Assembly: GCF_008932435.1 (NCBI RefSeq)
Contig: NZ_WBWE01000015.1
Location: 1-64,000 of the forward strand
Source of the DNA: Brucella pseudintermedia
GTDB lineage: Bacteria > Pseudomonadota > Alphaproteobacteria > Rhizobiales > Rhizobiaceae
Length of the DNA: 64,000 bases
Direction of reading: 5' to 3'
The position numbers and the translations under genes were made by a program. The notes beneath the pieces were generated by a model that saw only the letters and a list, made by a program, of their open reading frames with translations, was not told the DNA's origin and searched no databases. The first letter of the stretch is position 1; each line of letters opens with the position of its first letter. Of the stretch, positions 1 to 8,472 are shown piece after piece.

Positions 1-108
1 TGTAGTATCAATAAATCAATTATACAAATAACAATAACAAAAATAATTCGAATGATATGAGTAAATTAATTATATATAGTTTATCCTCAATTTTATACGG
101 AGATAAGA

Positions 109-1653
109 ATGGCTGTCGATATTTCAATAGAGCCGCAATTCGCTGAGCTATTGGTCAATGATTTAGACAATTCAACAATAACAATGGAAATCAAGGCCAC
201 GTTAACTTTTAGTGGAACTGATGCCCCGGCTGCGAATGATCAATACTCTTTTACGTTCAGCTCCAAGACGTCCGGAAGTATGAAGGCTGCACCGAACTCT
301 TCGTTGACGCAGCCTCTTCTTCAAAGCCAGGATGACTCGCAAGTATACACCGCAACCAGCATCGTGGTCGGGAATGGCTACGGCGGTTGCCAGATTAGTG
401 GAAGCAAAGCTGGAGACCCGGCAACTTGGGCTGCGAACGCAGCACAAATTGTTTCCGTTGCTCCAGATCAGGGCGATCTGGATATGAAAACCATGCCTGA
501 AACTGCGCTTCAGGTCAGCATGCAGGTGGGGACCCCGGACGATGGACCTGATCGTACAGCTAGAATCGAGCTAGTGGCGAAGGACCTAAACGGCAAAATT
601 GTCCCCGATTACGATGTTACTTTTAAAATTGACAATGTCCGAGACCCCCTTGAGCAAAAATCGGGCGAATTCTATGATGCCAAAAAGCAACCTGTACAAG
701 TCAGGGTTGATGAAAAATCAGGTGCAGGATTCATTACGCAGAAAACAGATAGTGACGGCAAAACTGCACTATATATCGGAACCAACCAATGGGATGGATA
801 CATAAACATCCACGCCAGGGCATTTAATATAGAGCGAACGGCTGGATATGTTTATATCTTCAGCCCCGGCCCCGGACCAGATCTGGAAAACCCGACCACG
901 GATATTTCTGGGGACATGTCAGACTATACTCAGCCCACCTTTCCGGTTACGCTAAACAACGCGAGCGTTGCTAGCGGCGAAAATGTAGGACTGTTTCTGA
1001 ACGGAAAATTTGAGGGGCAAACTCCTGCAAACAAAATTATGAGCCATGGAGGGACGTATACAACGTCCGCAAAAACGTCTCATCTTAAAAGCGACACGTC
1101 CGGCAGTTCAGTTAAAAATGGTCTAATTACCCATCGCACGGAAAAAGGAAACCTGATCAGATCCATAGAAACCCAATTTTTTATCAGCAACCCGCCTGAC
1201 CCTGCTCCTATAAATCCTATCCTGGGGCCTTTGAAGCAACCTACAGGCGGCGTAATCAATATAAACAGTATACACGATACTAACAATAACCCTACTCCAT
1301 TTAATGCAATAATAGATCTCGCAAATGACAAGAAGATACTTGAGGGACATTATGAGCTGAAAGCCAACGATACCATTCAACTTCAAGTTACCTTGCAAGG
1401 TGATTATGTAGCCACTGATAGTTTCCAGAAGAAGCACTATACGTATAAAAAGATTATAAATTCTGACGATCTTGATAGTAACAACGAAATCATTCCCATA
1501 CCGTATGCGGATATAAATGGGTACGGAGTTCCGAAGAGTTCGTCAGAGAAAAGTCAATACCAAATGTTTTATGAAATAATAAGTCAAATGGCAACAGAGC
1601 CTTTGGCATCTTGTAAAATAACTTCTGGTACACTCGCGACAAGGCAGATATAG
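109..1653 (+). CDS. Leaderless Ig-like (Big_1-like) beta-sandwich protein
   Basis: Predicted 514-aa protein with a good ribosome site (GGAGATAAG) just before the ATG. No signal peptide, lipobox or membrane segment is visible. Residues about 130-246 read like a bacterial Ig-like domain 1: alternating beta strands, a segment ARIELVAKDLNGK and the typical closing turn TDSDGKTALYIG. The N-terminal 120 residues and C-terminal 250 residues also look like Thr/Ser/Asn-rich beta-sandwich modules but match nothing I can name. It is the first of four adjacent genes of similar character, followed 1 nt later by the next gene. The sequence is AT-rich compared with the rest of the window, suggesting acquisition. 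Function unknown; adhesin or surface/secreted structural roles are possible but there is no export signal, so I do not assign one. Confidence 0.75.
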   Translation: MAVDISIEPQFAELLVNDLDNSTITMEIKATLTFSGTDAPAANDQYSFTFSSKTSGSMKAAPNSSLTQPLLQSQDDSQVYTATSIVVGNGYGGCQISGSKAGDPATWAANAAQIVSVAPDQGDLDMKTMPETALQVSMQVGTPDDGPDRTARIELVAKDLNGKIVPDYDVTFKIDNVRDPLEQKSGEFYDAKKQPVQVRVDEKSGAGFITQKTDSDGKTALYIGTNQWDGYINIHARAFNIERTAGYVYIFSPGPGPDLENPTTDISGDMSDYTQPTFPVTLNNASVASGENVGLFLNGKFEGQTPANKIMSHGGTYTTSAKTSHLKSDTSGSSVKNGLITHRTEKGNLIRSIETQFFISNPPDPAPINPILGPLKQPTGGVININSIHDTNNNPTPFNAIIDLANDKKILEGHYELKANDTIQLQVTLQGDYVATDSFQKKHYTYKKIINSDDLDSNNEIIPIPYADINGYGVPKSSSEKSQYQMFYEIISQMATEPLASCKITSGTLATRQI

Positions 1654-1654
1654 G

Positions 1655-2014
1655 ATGGCATCCATGACAAAATTTCTTAAAGATATCGCTCCTTTAATAT
1701 TAGGACACCGTACAGAGGGAGGCGAGATCAGCCTCGCTGGCAATCCCACAATCGTTGTAACGTGTGAACCATGGACTAATATTCGCACCACACAATACGC
1801 TACGCTCTATATTGACGGCATATCCGTCGCCTCAATGCAGCTTTTGTCACATAAGGGCAGATTAGCTCACCTTCCCGAATTTATCATATCTACAGCGGAT
1901 CATTTTCAACCGGGGCAGACCTACGAGCTGTCTATTGGAATCGTGGAGCCGGATGGCTCAGACACCCCCAATCAAAGCAAAAGCCGTACAATAGAGCTCA
2001 GTATAGTACCATAG
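1655..2014 (+). CDS. Small Ig-like module protein (119 aa)
   Basis: Small ORF beginning 1 nt after the stop of the preceding Ig-like gene, so it is almost certainly co-transcribed. An ATG nine bases further on (1664) has the better-placed AGGA and may be the true start. The protein is one beta-rich module. Its core, PWTNIRTTQYATLYIDG, closely resembles AWDNIRTDQVAYLRLDG at the N-terminus of the next protein (2323-3390), and the later parts (FQPGQTYELSIGIVEPDGS against FRAGTSHNVQIHVIDGSEN) also align. The two are therefore paralogous modules, one free-standing and one fused to a longer tail. No signal peptide or membrane segment. Function unknown. Confidence 0.65.
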   Translation: MASMTKFLKDIAPLILGHRTEGGEISLAGNPTIVVTCEPWTNIRTTQYATLYIDGISVASMQLLSHKGRLAHLPEFIISTADHFQPGQTYELSIGIVEPDGSDTPNQSKSRTIELSIVP

Positions 2015-2322
2015 CACGCCACGGTTTAAGCATTTCCAAAATGCGAACCGGTTTTTGGAACAGGTTGCGTGGAAAACAAACGGCTATGCTCGAGTGGCTC
2101 GGTTTTAGCCGATCTGAACTGCCCTGGATTTGTGGGGCGGTTCAACTCTCCTTCGCGGTGCCTCTTCCCTTTCCCGCTTAGAGCGCATCCTGAAAAGTGT
2201 GAAACGGTTTCGGAAAAGATGCGCGTCAAAACAGAAATGGAGCGCCAATCTGATCCAATCAGATCGAAACGCGCTCCAAAGGAAACGGTCGGACATGCTT
2301 TGAAATTGTTGGAGATGATATA
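2015..2322. other. Intergenic stretch with Bru-RS-like repeats
   Basis: There is no convincing gene in these 308 bases; the small ORFs lack ribosome sites and similarity. The stretch holds two degenerate palindromic repeat segments of the type scattered in Brucella/Ochrobactrum genomes, at about 2029-2081 and 2179-2277. It ends in the ribosome site GGAGATG of the next gene. The repeats interrupt an otherwise tightly packed gene row. Confidence 0.6.
2179..2277. repeat. Bru-RS-like palindromic intergenic repeat
   Basis: The segment starts with GAGCGCATCC and ends with ACGCGCTCC, giving inverted GAGCGC/GCGCTC ends. Inside it carries the phrases TGAAAAGTGTGAAACGGTTT and GATGCGCGTCAAAACA. The same phrase order (GAGC...TTTCC/ATCCTG...GTGAAGCGGTTTT...AATGCG...AAAAC) recurs near 56257-56340 and, in part, at 2029-2081, 20049-20075 and 52521-52572. 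This matches my memory of Bru-RS elements, known insertion targets of IS711. Copy identity was judged by eye. Confidence 0.55.
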
Positions 2323-3390
2323 ATGTTATTGGAAGAATTAATGCCTACCATCGATGGTCTTGATACGAGCGTGACGCCTCCTGCTCTCTATCTCGATCTT
2401 TATACTGATAGTATTACTGTACGCATAGAAGCATGGGACAACATTAGAACGGATCAGGTAGCTTATCTACGATTAGATGGGTCAGAAATTCAATCACAGA
2501 TGATAAAGCCGGCTGATCCTAGCGGGATGGAGCCAAAACGGGGCGCGCCCCCGCAGTTTAGGGTATTGATTGGTGATTACTTTCGGGCCGGAACGTCGCA
2601 CAATGTCCAAATACATGTCATCGATGGCTCGGAAAATATAGGAATTAGTAAACAGTTGTATTTTGATGTCAAGAAAGATTCCCTGGAGGGGAAGCTCAAG
2701 ATTGACATTACTGCAGGTGCAGGCGGCTATAACTCGGATCATTCTTATTTGATGCCAGCAAATATTGCCGTTCTGCGTGGCCCTCCCAATATGCACCTGA
2801 CTGCTCGCAGCCGCGGTGCGGTGCGCTTCCAGGATGTGGGGGGCGCAGAATATTGCAATTTCTATTTCGATGAAAACGGGGTTTCCCCGCTGGTGCTGAT
2901 CAGGATTGATAATATACATATCGACAAGGCAAGCGCCAGCAAACCCCAAGACGAGATTTATATTACGCATAAGGGCCAAAACGAAGAAATCATCAGCAAG
3001 CCGGTCTTTTTTGATGATTATCACGAGCCGACAGATCCAGACGTTGCGACAGCGATCGAATCTGTATCCTGTAATACGTTGGGGATTTCGGATGGAGATA
3101 CCTTATGTATCGTCAGCATCATCTTTAACAAGGAATATATAGATAGAACGAAAGACGAAACAGTTTACATCGTTTTATCAAAAAATCTTTCCCTTGAGAA
3201 GAATACTTACAACAAACATTTTCCCGTATCCGTGGGCGGCCCATCATTTCCCACAATAAGTATAGTTGATTATACTGCAGAGTTCGGAGTGAGGACTTCT
3301 GTTGCCGGAATGCATACAGTTGGGTTTTATCCGAGTTTGAATTCTTCTGCCTATTGGACCAACGAGATTAAATTTGTACCTTTATCGTGA
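2323..3390 (+). CDS. Ig-like module protein (355 aa)
   Basis: Predicted 355-aa protein preceded by GGAGATGATATA. Residues about 10-115 form a beta-rich module paralogous to the whole upstream 119-aa protein (shared NIRT.Q.A.L..DG core). Residues about 120-355 are a second, unrelated beta-rich region with no catalytic motif that I recognise. No signal peptide, lipobox or transmembrane helix. It lies in a row of similar genes with only 9 nt to the next one. Such modules resemble repeated Ig-like units in large proteins of other proteobacteria, but this is recollection rather than a search result. Function unknown. Confidence 0.7.
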   Translation: MLLEELMPTIDGLDTSVTPPALYLDLYTDSITVRIEAWDNIRTDQVAYLRLDGSEIQSQMIKPADPSGMEPKRGAPPQFRVLIGDYFRAGTSHNVQIHVIDGSENIGISKQLYFDVKKDSLEGKLKIDITAGAGGYNSDHSYLMPANIAVLRGPPNMHLTARSRGAVRFQDVGGAEYCNFYFDENGVSPLVLIRIDNIHIDKASASKPQDEIYITHKGQNEEIISKPVFFDDYHEPTDPDVATAIESVSCNTLGISDGDTLCIVSIIFNKEYIDRTKDETVYIVLSKNLSLEKNTYNKHFPVSVGGPSFPTISIVDYTAEFGVRTSVAGMHTVGFYPSLNSSAYWTNEIKFVPLS

Positions 3391-3399
3391 GATTATTCT

Positions 3400-4424
3400 A
3401 TGACCAATTCAACAAATGAAAGTGGAATTATTCTCAAAGTCGATGCTTCCGCCAACCTGGAGATGACGGTAGATGGCAGTTCGGCTGACGGGAAATCCAC
3501 CAATACCGCCACAGCCTGGCTGGAAAACGACGGAGATAATATTGCGGGCATAGTCTTTACGTTTACCATCACGCAGGGCAATGCCGTATTCCTGGCAAAT
3601 GGAAAGCAGACGGTGGATATCAAGGCAAACCCGGTTATGGTAGCGACTGCCGATTTCACCGACTCCACTGGCGAGGTTGGAGAAATCAGCGTGTATCCAA
3701 CCGTCAGCAATGATCTTACCGCGTCAACAAGATACACCTTCAAGACGGTCGAACAACCGAAGCTTAATTTGGCCGTCAAGACCGACAACGCTACCGCGAA
3801 CAACACTGATAGTGATGTGGTGCAGGCGACCCTGACCCATAATGGAGGTCAGGCTTATTCCGGACAGAGACTCAAATTCACTGCTTCGGGAGGTGCCCAG
3901 CCACTATTCTCGGACGATGGCATTCAGAAATACGCCTCCCCCTTCTACAGCAACACAGATGGCAAGGGAGAGGTTAGCCTCTACGTTTATGACACCTCGA
4001 ACGAGGATGACAGCTTTTTGGTCAATGCCGAACTGGAAGGCGACCCGACAGTTAATTCTTCGGCGACGGTGCACTTCAAGGGGGCGAACCCTAAACCGGT
4101 CCGGCCGGTGATCGACCAATTTTATGTCACCGGCGACGTGACACTCGGACAATCAAGCGATGGCAAACCGTGTCAGGTCACAGCAGAAATAATTCCTGCC
4201 AGTGGCACCCCCCGACCAATTGCTTTATAAAGTTTTCAAGCTATAGCGCCTCGGGCCTTGTGCCGAATTCCGTGCATATTTCTGATAAAAGCAAGTTGTC
4301 AGGGGCTGACAGCGGCACAACGTACATTGACACCATTCTGGTCCAACCTCCTTCGAAGAAGTATACGGTCAATGTCCATTACATGGGCCCCGAAAATGGC
4401 AGCACCTATATCAAGGCCGAATTA
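3400..4424 (+). pseudogene. Big_1-type Ig-like protein, frameshifted and IS-truncated
   Basis: The frame from 3400 encodes 276 aa and stops at 4228-4230. It holds two Big_1-like domains (about residues 15-110 and 125-225; the second closes with NTDGKGEVSLYVYD) and begins a third. The third continues in another frame from about 4203 to the IS boundary (NCFIKFSSYSASGLVP, then DSGTTYIDTILVQ and GSTYIKAEL). Adding one C to the C6 tract at 4208-4213 would join both frames as SGTPPTNCF. The gene is then cut by the IS at 4425, so the C-terminus is lost. A phase-variable tract, a decayed gene and a sequencing error are all possible. No signal peptide is visible. Confidence 0.65.
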
Positions 4425-4488
4425 GGGTCAGGACCCATTGATTTGAACTGACGGCTGTGATTCAGATGGGCGTATAGGAGCCCGACTG

Positions 4489-5249
4489 ATGAGTAATTTG
4501 TTTTGGCTGACGGACGAGCAAATGGCTCGTCTTCAGCCCTATTTCCCCAAGAGCCATGGCCGCCAGCGCGTTGATGATCGACGCGTTCTGAGCGGCATCA
4601 TCTTCGTCAACCGCAACGGGCTGCGTTGGCGTGATGCGCCGAAGGAATATGGCCCGGCGAAGACGCTTTATAACCGCTGGAAACGCTGGGGCGACAAGGG
4701 CGTATTTATCCAGATGATGGAAGGTCTGGCCGTGCCTGAAGCCGCAGAGCACAAGACCATCATGATCGATGCGACCTATCTCAAGGCCCACCGCACGGCT
4801 TCCAGCTTGCGGGTAAAAAAGGGGGCGCGGGCCGCCTGATTGGACGCACGAAAGGCGGCATGAACACCAAGCTTCATGCCGTAACGGATGCGAGTGGTCG
4901 CCCGATCAGCTTCTTCATAACGGCAGGCCAGGTCAGCGATTACACCGGTGCTGCCGCCTTGCTTGATGAACTTCCCAAGGCCAAATGGTTGCTGGCCGAC
5001 CGTGGCTATGATGCCGACTGGTATCGTGACGCTTTACAGGCGAAGGGGATCACTCCCTGCATTCCAGGTCGAAAATCCCGCAAGAAGACCATCAAATACG
5101 ACAAACGCCGCTACAAACGGCGCAACCGGATCGAGATCATGTTCGGGCGTCTCAAAGACTGGCGGCGTGTCGCTACGCGTTACGACCGGTGCCCAATGGC
5201 CTTTCTCTCCGCCATCGCTCTCGCTGCGACCGTTATCTTCTGGCTATGA
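4489..5249 (+). CDS. IS5-family transposase, made by -1 frameshift
   Basis: The first frame (4489-4839) carries the N-terminal DUF4096-like domain and the first catalytic Asp in MIDATYLKAH. The second frame, ending at 5249, carries the second Asp (LLADRGYDADW) and the Glu (RNRIEIMFGRLKDW), completing the DDE triad. The frames overlap at A AAA AAG (4815-4821), read in zero frame as AAA AAG, an ideal -1 slippery heptamer. After slippage the protein reads KKGGAGRLIGRTKGGMNTK, the usual family sequence, giving about 253 aa. The element looks intact and potentially active. Confidence 0.88.
4815..4821 (+). promoter_or_regulatory. Programmed -1 frameshift site (A AAA AAG)
   Basis: This heptamer lies in the overlap of the two transposase frames. 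The zero-frame codons are GTA AAA AAG. Moving back one base restores the conserved joint between the two catalytic parts. The following G-run and GC-rich segment could act as a stimulator, but I did not model it. Confidence 0.75.
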
Positions 5250-5920
5250 GCAATGAGTCCTGACCCTAGGCCGATCATCAGAAGCCAGCCTGAAAGGTCG
5301 GGCTCCTGCCATGTCCATGGAAAGGACAGCGCGCAGGCCAGTCCGAACAGCAGGCTGGTGGCATACATCTGCGTCATCGTGGTTTCGCTGCGGCTGACGA
5401 GCCGGATCAGGATCGTGCTCCATGCCCAGCAGAAGCCCGCTACGATGCACATGGCGGCGGGTATGAGATTGGGCGAATGGGTTGGGTTCGCGGCCACAGT
5501 CACGCCAATAAAACCGATTGCGCAGGCGACCCACCGCCCCGGCCCGATCTTCTCTTTCAGCACGAGGATCGACAGGAACATGACCATGATTGGCGCGGAG
5601 AAATAGAGCGTGGTCAGTTCCGCCAGTTCAAGGTGGCGAGCCGCATTGTAGAACAGCAGCCACGCGCCAAGCATCAGCGCCGCGCGGAGCACGATGGTGT
5701 TGCGATAAGGGCTTTTGAAAATCGACGGATGGCGGCGATACCGTATCAGCACGCCGGTAATAAGCACGATCACCAGACTGCGCATGAACAAGATCTGCGG
5801 CACCTGATAGGTCGCGACAAGCCATTTCACCATCGCATCCTGAAGGGCGAAACAAGCGTAGCCGCCACAAGCAAGGGCGATGCCTGCGAGCGGTCTAGAA
5901 CTGACTGACCCGGTATTCAT
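5180..5920 (-). pseudogene. EamA/DMT-family exporter truncated by the IS
   Basis: Start at 5920 (MNTGSVSSRP), preceded by GGGGAACCC. The genuine EamA part runs from 5920 to 5267, 218 codons with about seven hydrophobic helices, including one complete N-terminal EamA repeat and most of a second. Full members have about 290-300 aa and ten helices, so roughly 80 residues are lost. After the IS border the frame continues into the inverted repeat and antisense transposase DNA, adding a meaningless tail to 5180. It is the last gene of the minus-strand operon that starts at 13450 and may have exported a metabolite of that pathway. Probably non-functional. Confidence 0.8.
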
Positions 5921-6090
5921 GGGTTCCCCGATCCGGCCCAGGAATCCCTGCTGCGGGATGGACCACGAGTGCTGAATTTGCAGGACTGGAACGCGTAAGC
6001 AAGAGGCTGATATATGAAGGCCAAAGACGGCAGCGCGAATGTAGCCGGAATGCAACAAACCGGAAGTCGGAACGCGCCGCGTCGGGATCA

Positions 6091-7104
6091 TTACCCCTCG
6101 GGCCGTATGATCGTTTTCAAGCCGTTCGCTTCACCTTCTATCAGCCGGGCATAGGCTTCCGGCACTTCGTCGAGCGAGATTTCCCGGTCGACAAGCTGCA
6201 GCAACTGCGCCTCAAGATCGGGCAGCAGGCTTGCGATTTCATGCAGTTCGTCCTGATAGGCATGGCAGCCGATCAGGCTGATTTCCCGCTCGACCAGAAT
6301 GTTCGGGTCCAGTTCGATCCTGCCATGGGATATGCCGACCAGTGCCAGCGAGCCGCCGCCGGAAAGCACGTCGAGCGTGGCCTTGAGGACGCCGATATTG
6401 CCGGTGGCGTCAATCGCATAGCGGAGCGGCTGGCCGCCCAGCGCAGCTTCAATCGCAGCCTTGTCGAGAGGCACGCTGATTGCGCCGGTGACGGTTGAAA
6501 CGAGATTGGCGCGCTGGTCGTTGCGGTCGCAGACCAGCACCGGACCATCATGCAGGCGGGAGAGCAGCAGCGCTGCAAGCCCGCCGATCGGGCCGCAGCC
6601 GACAACGAGGACCGCTTCGCCCGCTGGCACGCGCTGCTTGCGGATGGCGTGCAGCGCCACCGAAAGCGGCTCGCCCATGGCGGCGGTCACAGGGTTGATG
6701 GCCGGATCGTAATGAACGAGCAGGCGGGCAGGAAGCGCTGTCTCCTCGGCAAAGCCGCCGTCGCAGACTTCGCCGATGAAGCCCAGCGTTTCGCACACAT
6801 TGTGCCTGCCGCTTTTGCAGGACGGGCATTCGCCGCACCAGTAGCGGGAATCCGCGATCACCGTATCGCCCGTTTTGAAACCGGTCACGCCTGCGCCGGT
6901 TTCGGTTACAACGCCCGCAAATTCATGGCCCGCGACCGAAGGCGAGCGGCTGATCCACTGGCCGGTCATGTAATTGTGCAGGTCCGAGCCGCAAATGCCC
7001 GCCGCCGCCACTTTCAGCCGGACCCAGCCCGGCTCAAGCGCCGCTGGCGGATCGATGGTTTCGACCCGCAAATCCTTCGCCGCATAAAGCCGGACCGCTT
7101 TCAT
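6091..7104 (-). CDS. Zinc-dependent medium-chain alcohol/polyol dehydrogenase
   Basis: Predicted 337 aa, starting at MKAVRLYAAKD after GAGGAAGGCGGCACA. Catalytic zinc residues are visible in GICGSDLH (Cys38) and GHE (His60-Glu61). Four structural zinc cysteines lie in CGECPSCKSGRHNVC (90, 93, 96, 104). The NAD-binding motif VGCGPIGG follows. It resembles sorbitol/threonine/L-idonate dehydrogenases. It lies immediately downstream of the HisD-family dehydrogenase in one operon with an ABC importer and an SDR, so it probably oxidises a secondary alcohol of the imported substrate. In known dihydroxypropanesulfonate (hps) loci an MDR and an SDR accompany HpsN, which fits. The exact substrate is not deducible. 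Confidence 0.85.
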   Translation of the reverse strand: MKAVRLYAAKDLRVETIDPPAALEPGWVRLKVAAAGICGSDLHNYMTGQWISRSPSVAGHEFAGVVTETGAGVTGFKTGDTVIADSRYWCGECPSCKSGRHNVCETLGFIGEVCDGGFAEETALPARLLVHYDPAINPVTAAMGEPLSVALHAIRKQRVPAGEAVLVVGCGPIGGLAALLLSRLHDGPVLVCDRNDQRANLVSTVTGAISVPLDKAAIEAALGGQPLRYAIDATGNIGVLKATLDVLSGGGSLALVGISHGRIELDPNILVEREISLIGCHAYQDELHEIASLLPDLEAQLLQLVDREISLDEVPEAYARLIEGEANGLKTIIRPEG

Positions 7105-7117
7105 TGTGCCGCCTTCC

Positions 7118-8434
7118 TCAGAGATAGTTTTTGCGGATTTCCGACACGGCATTCTCGTGCGAGGAGAAGCCTTCATAACGCGCCAGCGTGCGGGCGTGCT
7201 TTGCAAATTCCGGATAGGCGGATGCCGTCACATAGCCGATGGACGAACGCTTGACGAAATCAGTTACCGAAAGCGGGCCATAGGTGCGCGCCCAGCGGCT
7301 GGTCGGCAGAACGGCGTTCGGGCCGAGGCCGAAATTGCCGATGACGACAGGCGTGTGCGGTCCCATCAGGATTTCGGCGGCTTCGGTGATGTGGCCGAGA
7401 TGCGCGAACGGATCGGTGGAAAGAAGCTCCAGATGTTCCGGCGCATAGTCGTTGATGAAGCGATAGCTCTCCTCCACGGAGGGCGTCAGGACGATGCCGC
7501 CATATTTGCCGGTGAGCACGGTTTTGGAGAAGCCGACGCGCTGTTCGGTCATGCGCGCCCAATGGTCCGGCAATGCGGCCAGCGCTTCCTCCGCGACGCG
7601 GCGGCTATGCGTGACGAGCCATGCGGATGAATCAGGGCCATGTTCCGCCTCGATCAAAAGGTCGAGCGCCGCAAGCCCGCCCTTCACCGTATCGTCGGCA
7701 AAAATGACCGCCTCAGAAGGACCGGCAGGCAGGCCGGGATCGATGACGCCGCCGAGCAGGCGCTTGGCCGCAACCACCCACGGGCTGCCGGGGCCGACGA
7801 TCTTGAGCGCCGGTTTCACCGTTTCCGTGCCATAGGCGACGGCAGCGACAGCTTGCGCGCCGCCGACCTTGTAGACCGTTTTCACACCGGCAAGGCGTGC
7901 TGCAACGAGCGTTGCGGCATCGACGGAACCATCCGGCGTCGGCGGGGTGACGATGGCAAGATCAGGCACGCCAGCGACCACGGCCGGCACGGCGGTCATC
8001 ATGGTGACAGACGGAAACGCCCCCTTGCCGCGCGGAATATAGAGCGCGACGGAGCGGATTGGCGTGAAACGGTCGCCAGCAAAGGCGCCCGGACGCATTT
8101 CCTTCAGCCACATGGCCTCCGGCTTCTGCTCCTCATGGAAATGGCGGATATTGTCGATGCCGAACTGGATGGCCTCGATCACGTCCTTTTCCACCTTGTC
8201 GAAGGCGGCATCGAACTCGGCTTCCGTCGCCTTGATGTTGGCCGGATCGACCTCGGCCTTATCGAGATCGCGCGCAAAACGGACAAGTGCGGCATCGCCT
8301 TCGGTGCGAACGGCTTCGATGATCGGCTTCACCTTCTCGATAAAACCGGACAGATCGGTCTCCGAACGCTTGAGCAGTTCGGTGCGCTCTGCATCGCTCA
8401 GCTTTGCCAGTTCGTGAAAAGAAACATCGGACAT
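7118..8434 (-). CDS. HisD-family dehydrogenase, sulfopropanediol dehydrogenase (HpsN)-like
   Basis: Predicted 438 aa, start MSDVSFHELA with ribosome site AAGGAG. It has the whole histidinol-dehydrogenase fold: the NAD/substrate region PRGKGAFPSVTMM, KVGGAQAVAAVAYG, GPSEAVIFAD, and the catalytic Glu-His pair in APEHLELL. Compared with E. coli HisD as I remember it, two zinc ligands differ: the Gln of QAEH is Glu here (EAEHGPDS), and the Asp of GDY is Asn (GNFGLGPN); the last His (SSHENAV) is kept. The genes around it are catabolic and transport genes, not his genes. HpsN, which oxidises 2,3-dihydroxypropane-1-sulfonate to sulfolactate, belongs to this branch, so a sulfopropanediol or similar hydroxyl-acid role is more likely than histidine synthesis. 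Confidence 0.75.
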   Translation of the reverse strand: MSDVSFHELAKLSDAERTELLKRSETDLSGFIEKVKPIIEAVRTEGDAALVRFARDLDKAEVDPANIKATEAEFDAAFDKVEKDVIEAIQFGIDNIRHFHEEQKPEAMWLKEMRPGAFAGDRFTPIRSVALYIPRGKGAFPSVTMMTAVPAVVAGVPDLAIVTPPTPDGSVDAATLVAARLAGVKTVYKVGGAQAVAAVAYGTETVKPALKIVGPGSPWVVAAKRLLGGVIDPGLPAGPSEAVIFADDTVKGGLAALDLLIEAEHGPDSSAWLVTHSRRVAEEALAALPDHWARMTEQRVGFSKTVLTGKYGGIVLTPSVEESYRFINDYAPEHLELLSTDPFAHLGHITEAAEILMGPHTPVVIGNFGLGPNAVLPTSRWARTYGPLSVTDFVKRSSIGYVTASAYPEFAKHARTLARYEGFSSHENAVSEIRKNYL

Positions 8435-8472
8435 GATCGGCTCCTTGCTGGTTGCGGTGGAGACGCAACCGG

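Larger units (their letters stand above)
4425..5266 (+). mobile_element. IS5-family (IS427-group, IS711-like) insertion sequence
   Basis: The element is 842 bp long. Its ends are GGGTCAGGACCCATTG on the left and CAATGAGTCCTGACCC on the right, a 16-bp inverted repeat with one mismatch. Both sides are flanked by TA (4423-4424 and 5267-5268), the target duplication usual for this group. It encodes one transposase in two frames. From memory the Brucella IS711/IS6501 is also 842 bp with TA duplication, so this is probably a relative. The left flank is an Ig-like gene and the right flank an EamA gene: they are not two halves of one gene. Confidence 0.9.

Noticed and set aside
2069-2323. Small ORFs on both strands in the 2.0-2.3 kb spacer
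   Set aside because: They lie in palindromic repeat DNA, lack ribosome sites and show no similarity to each other or known families.
7118-8434. Histidinol dehydrogenase of histidine biosynthesis (hisD)
   Set aside because: The family is right, but the operon is catabolic/transport and two zinc-ligand positions differ from HisD; HpsN-like is preferred.
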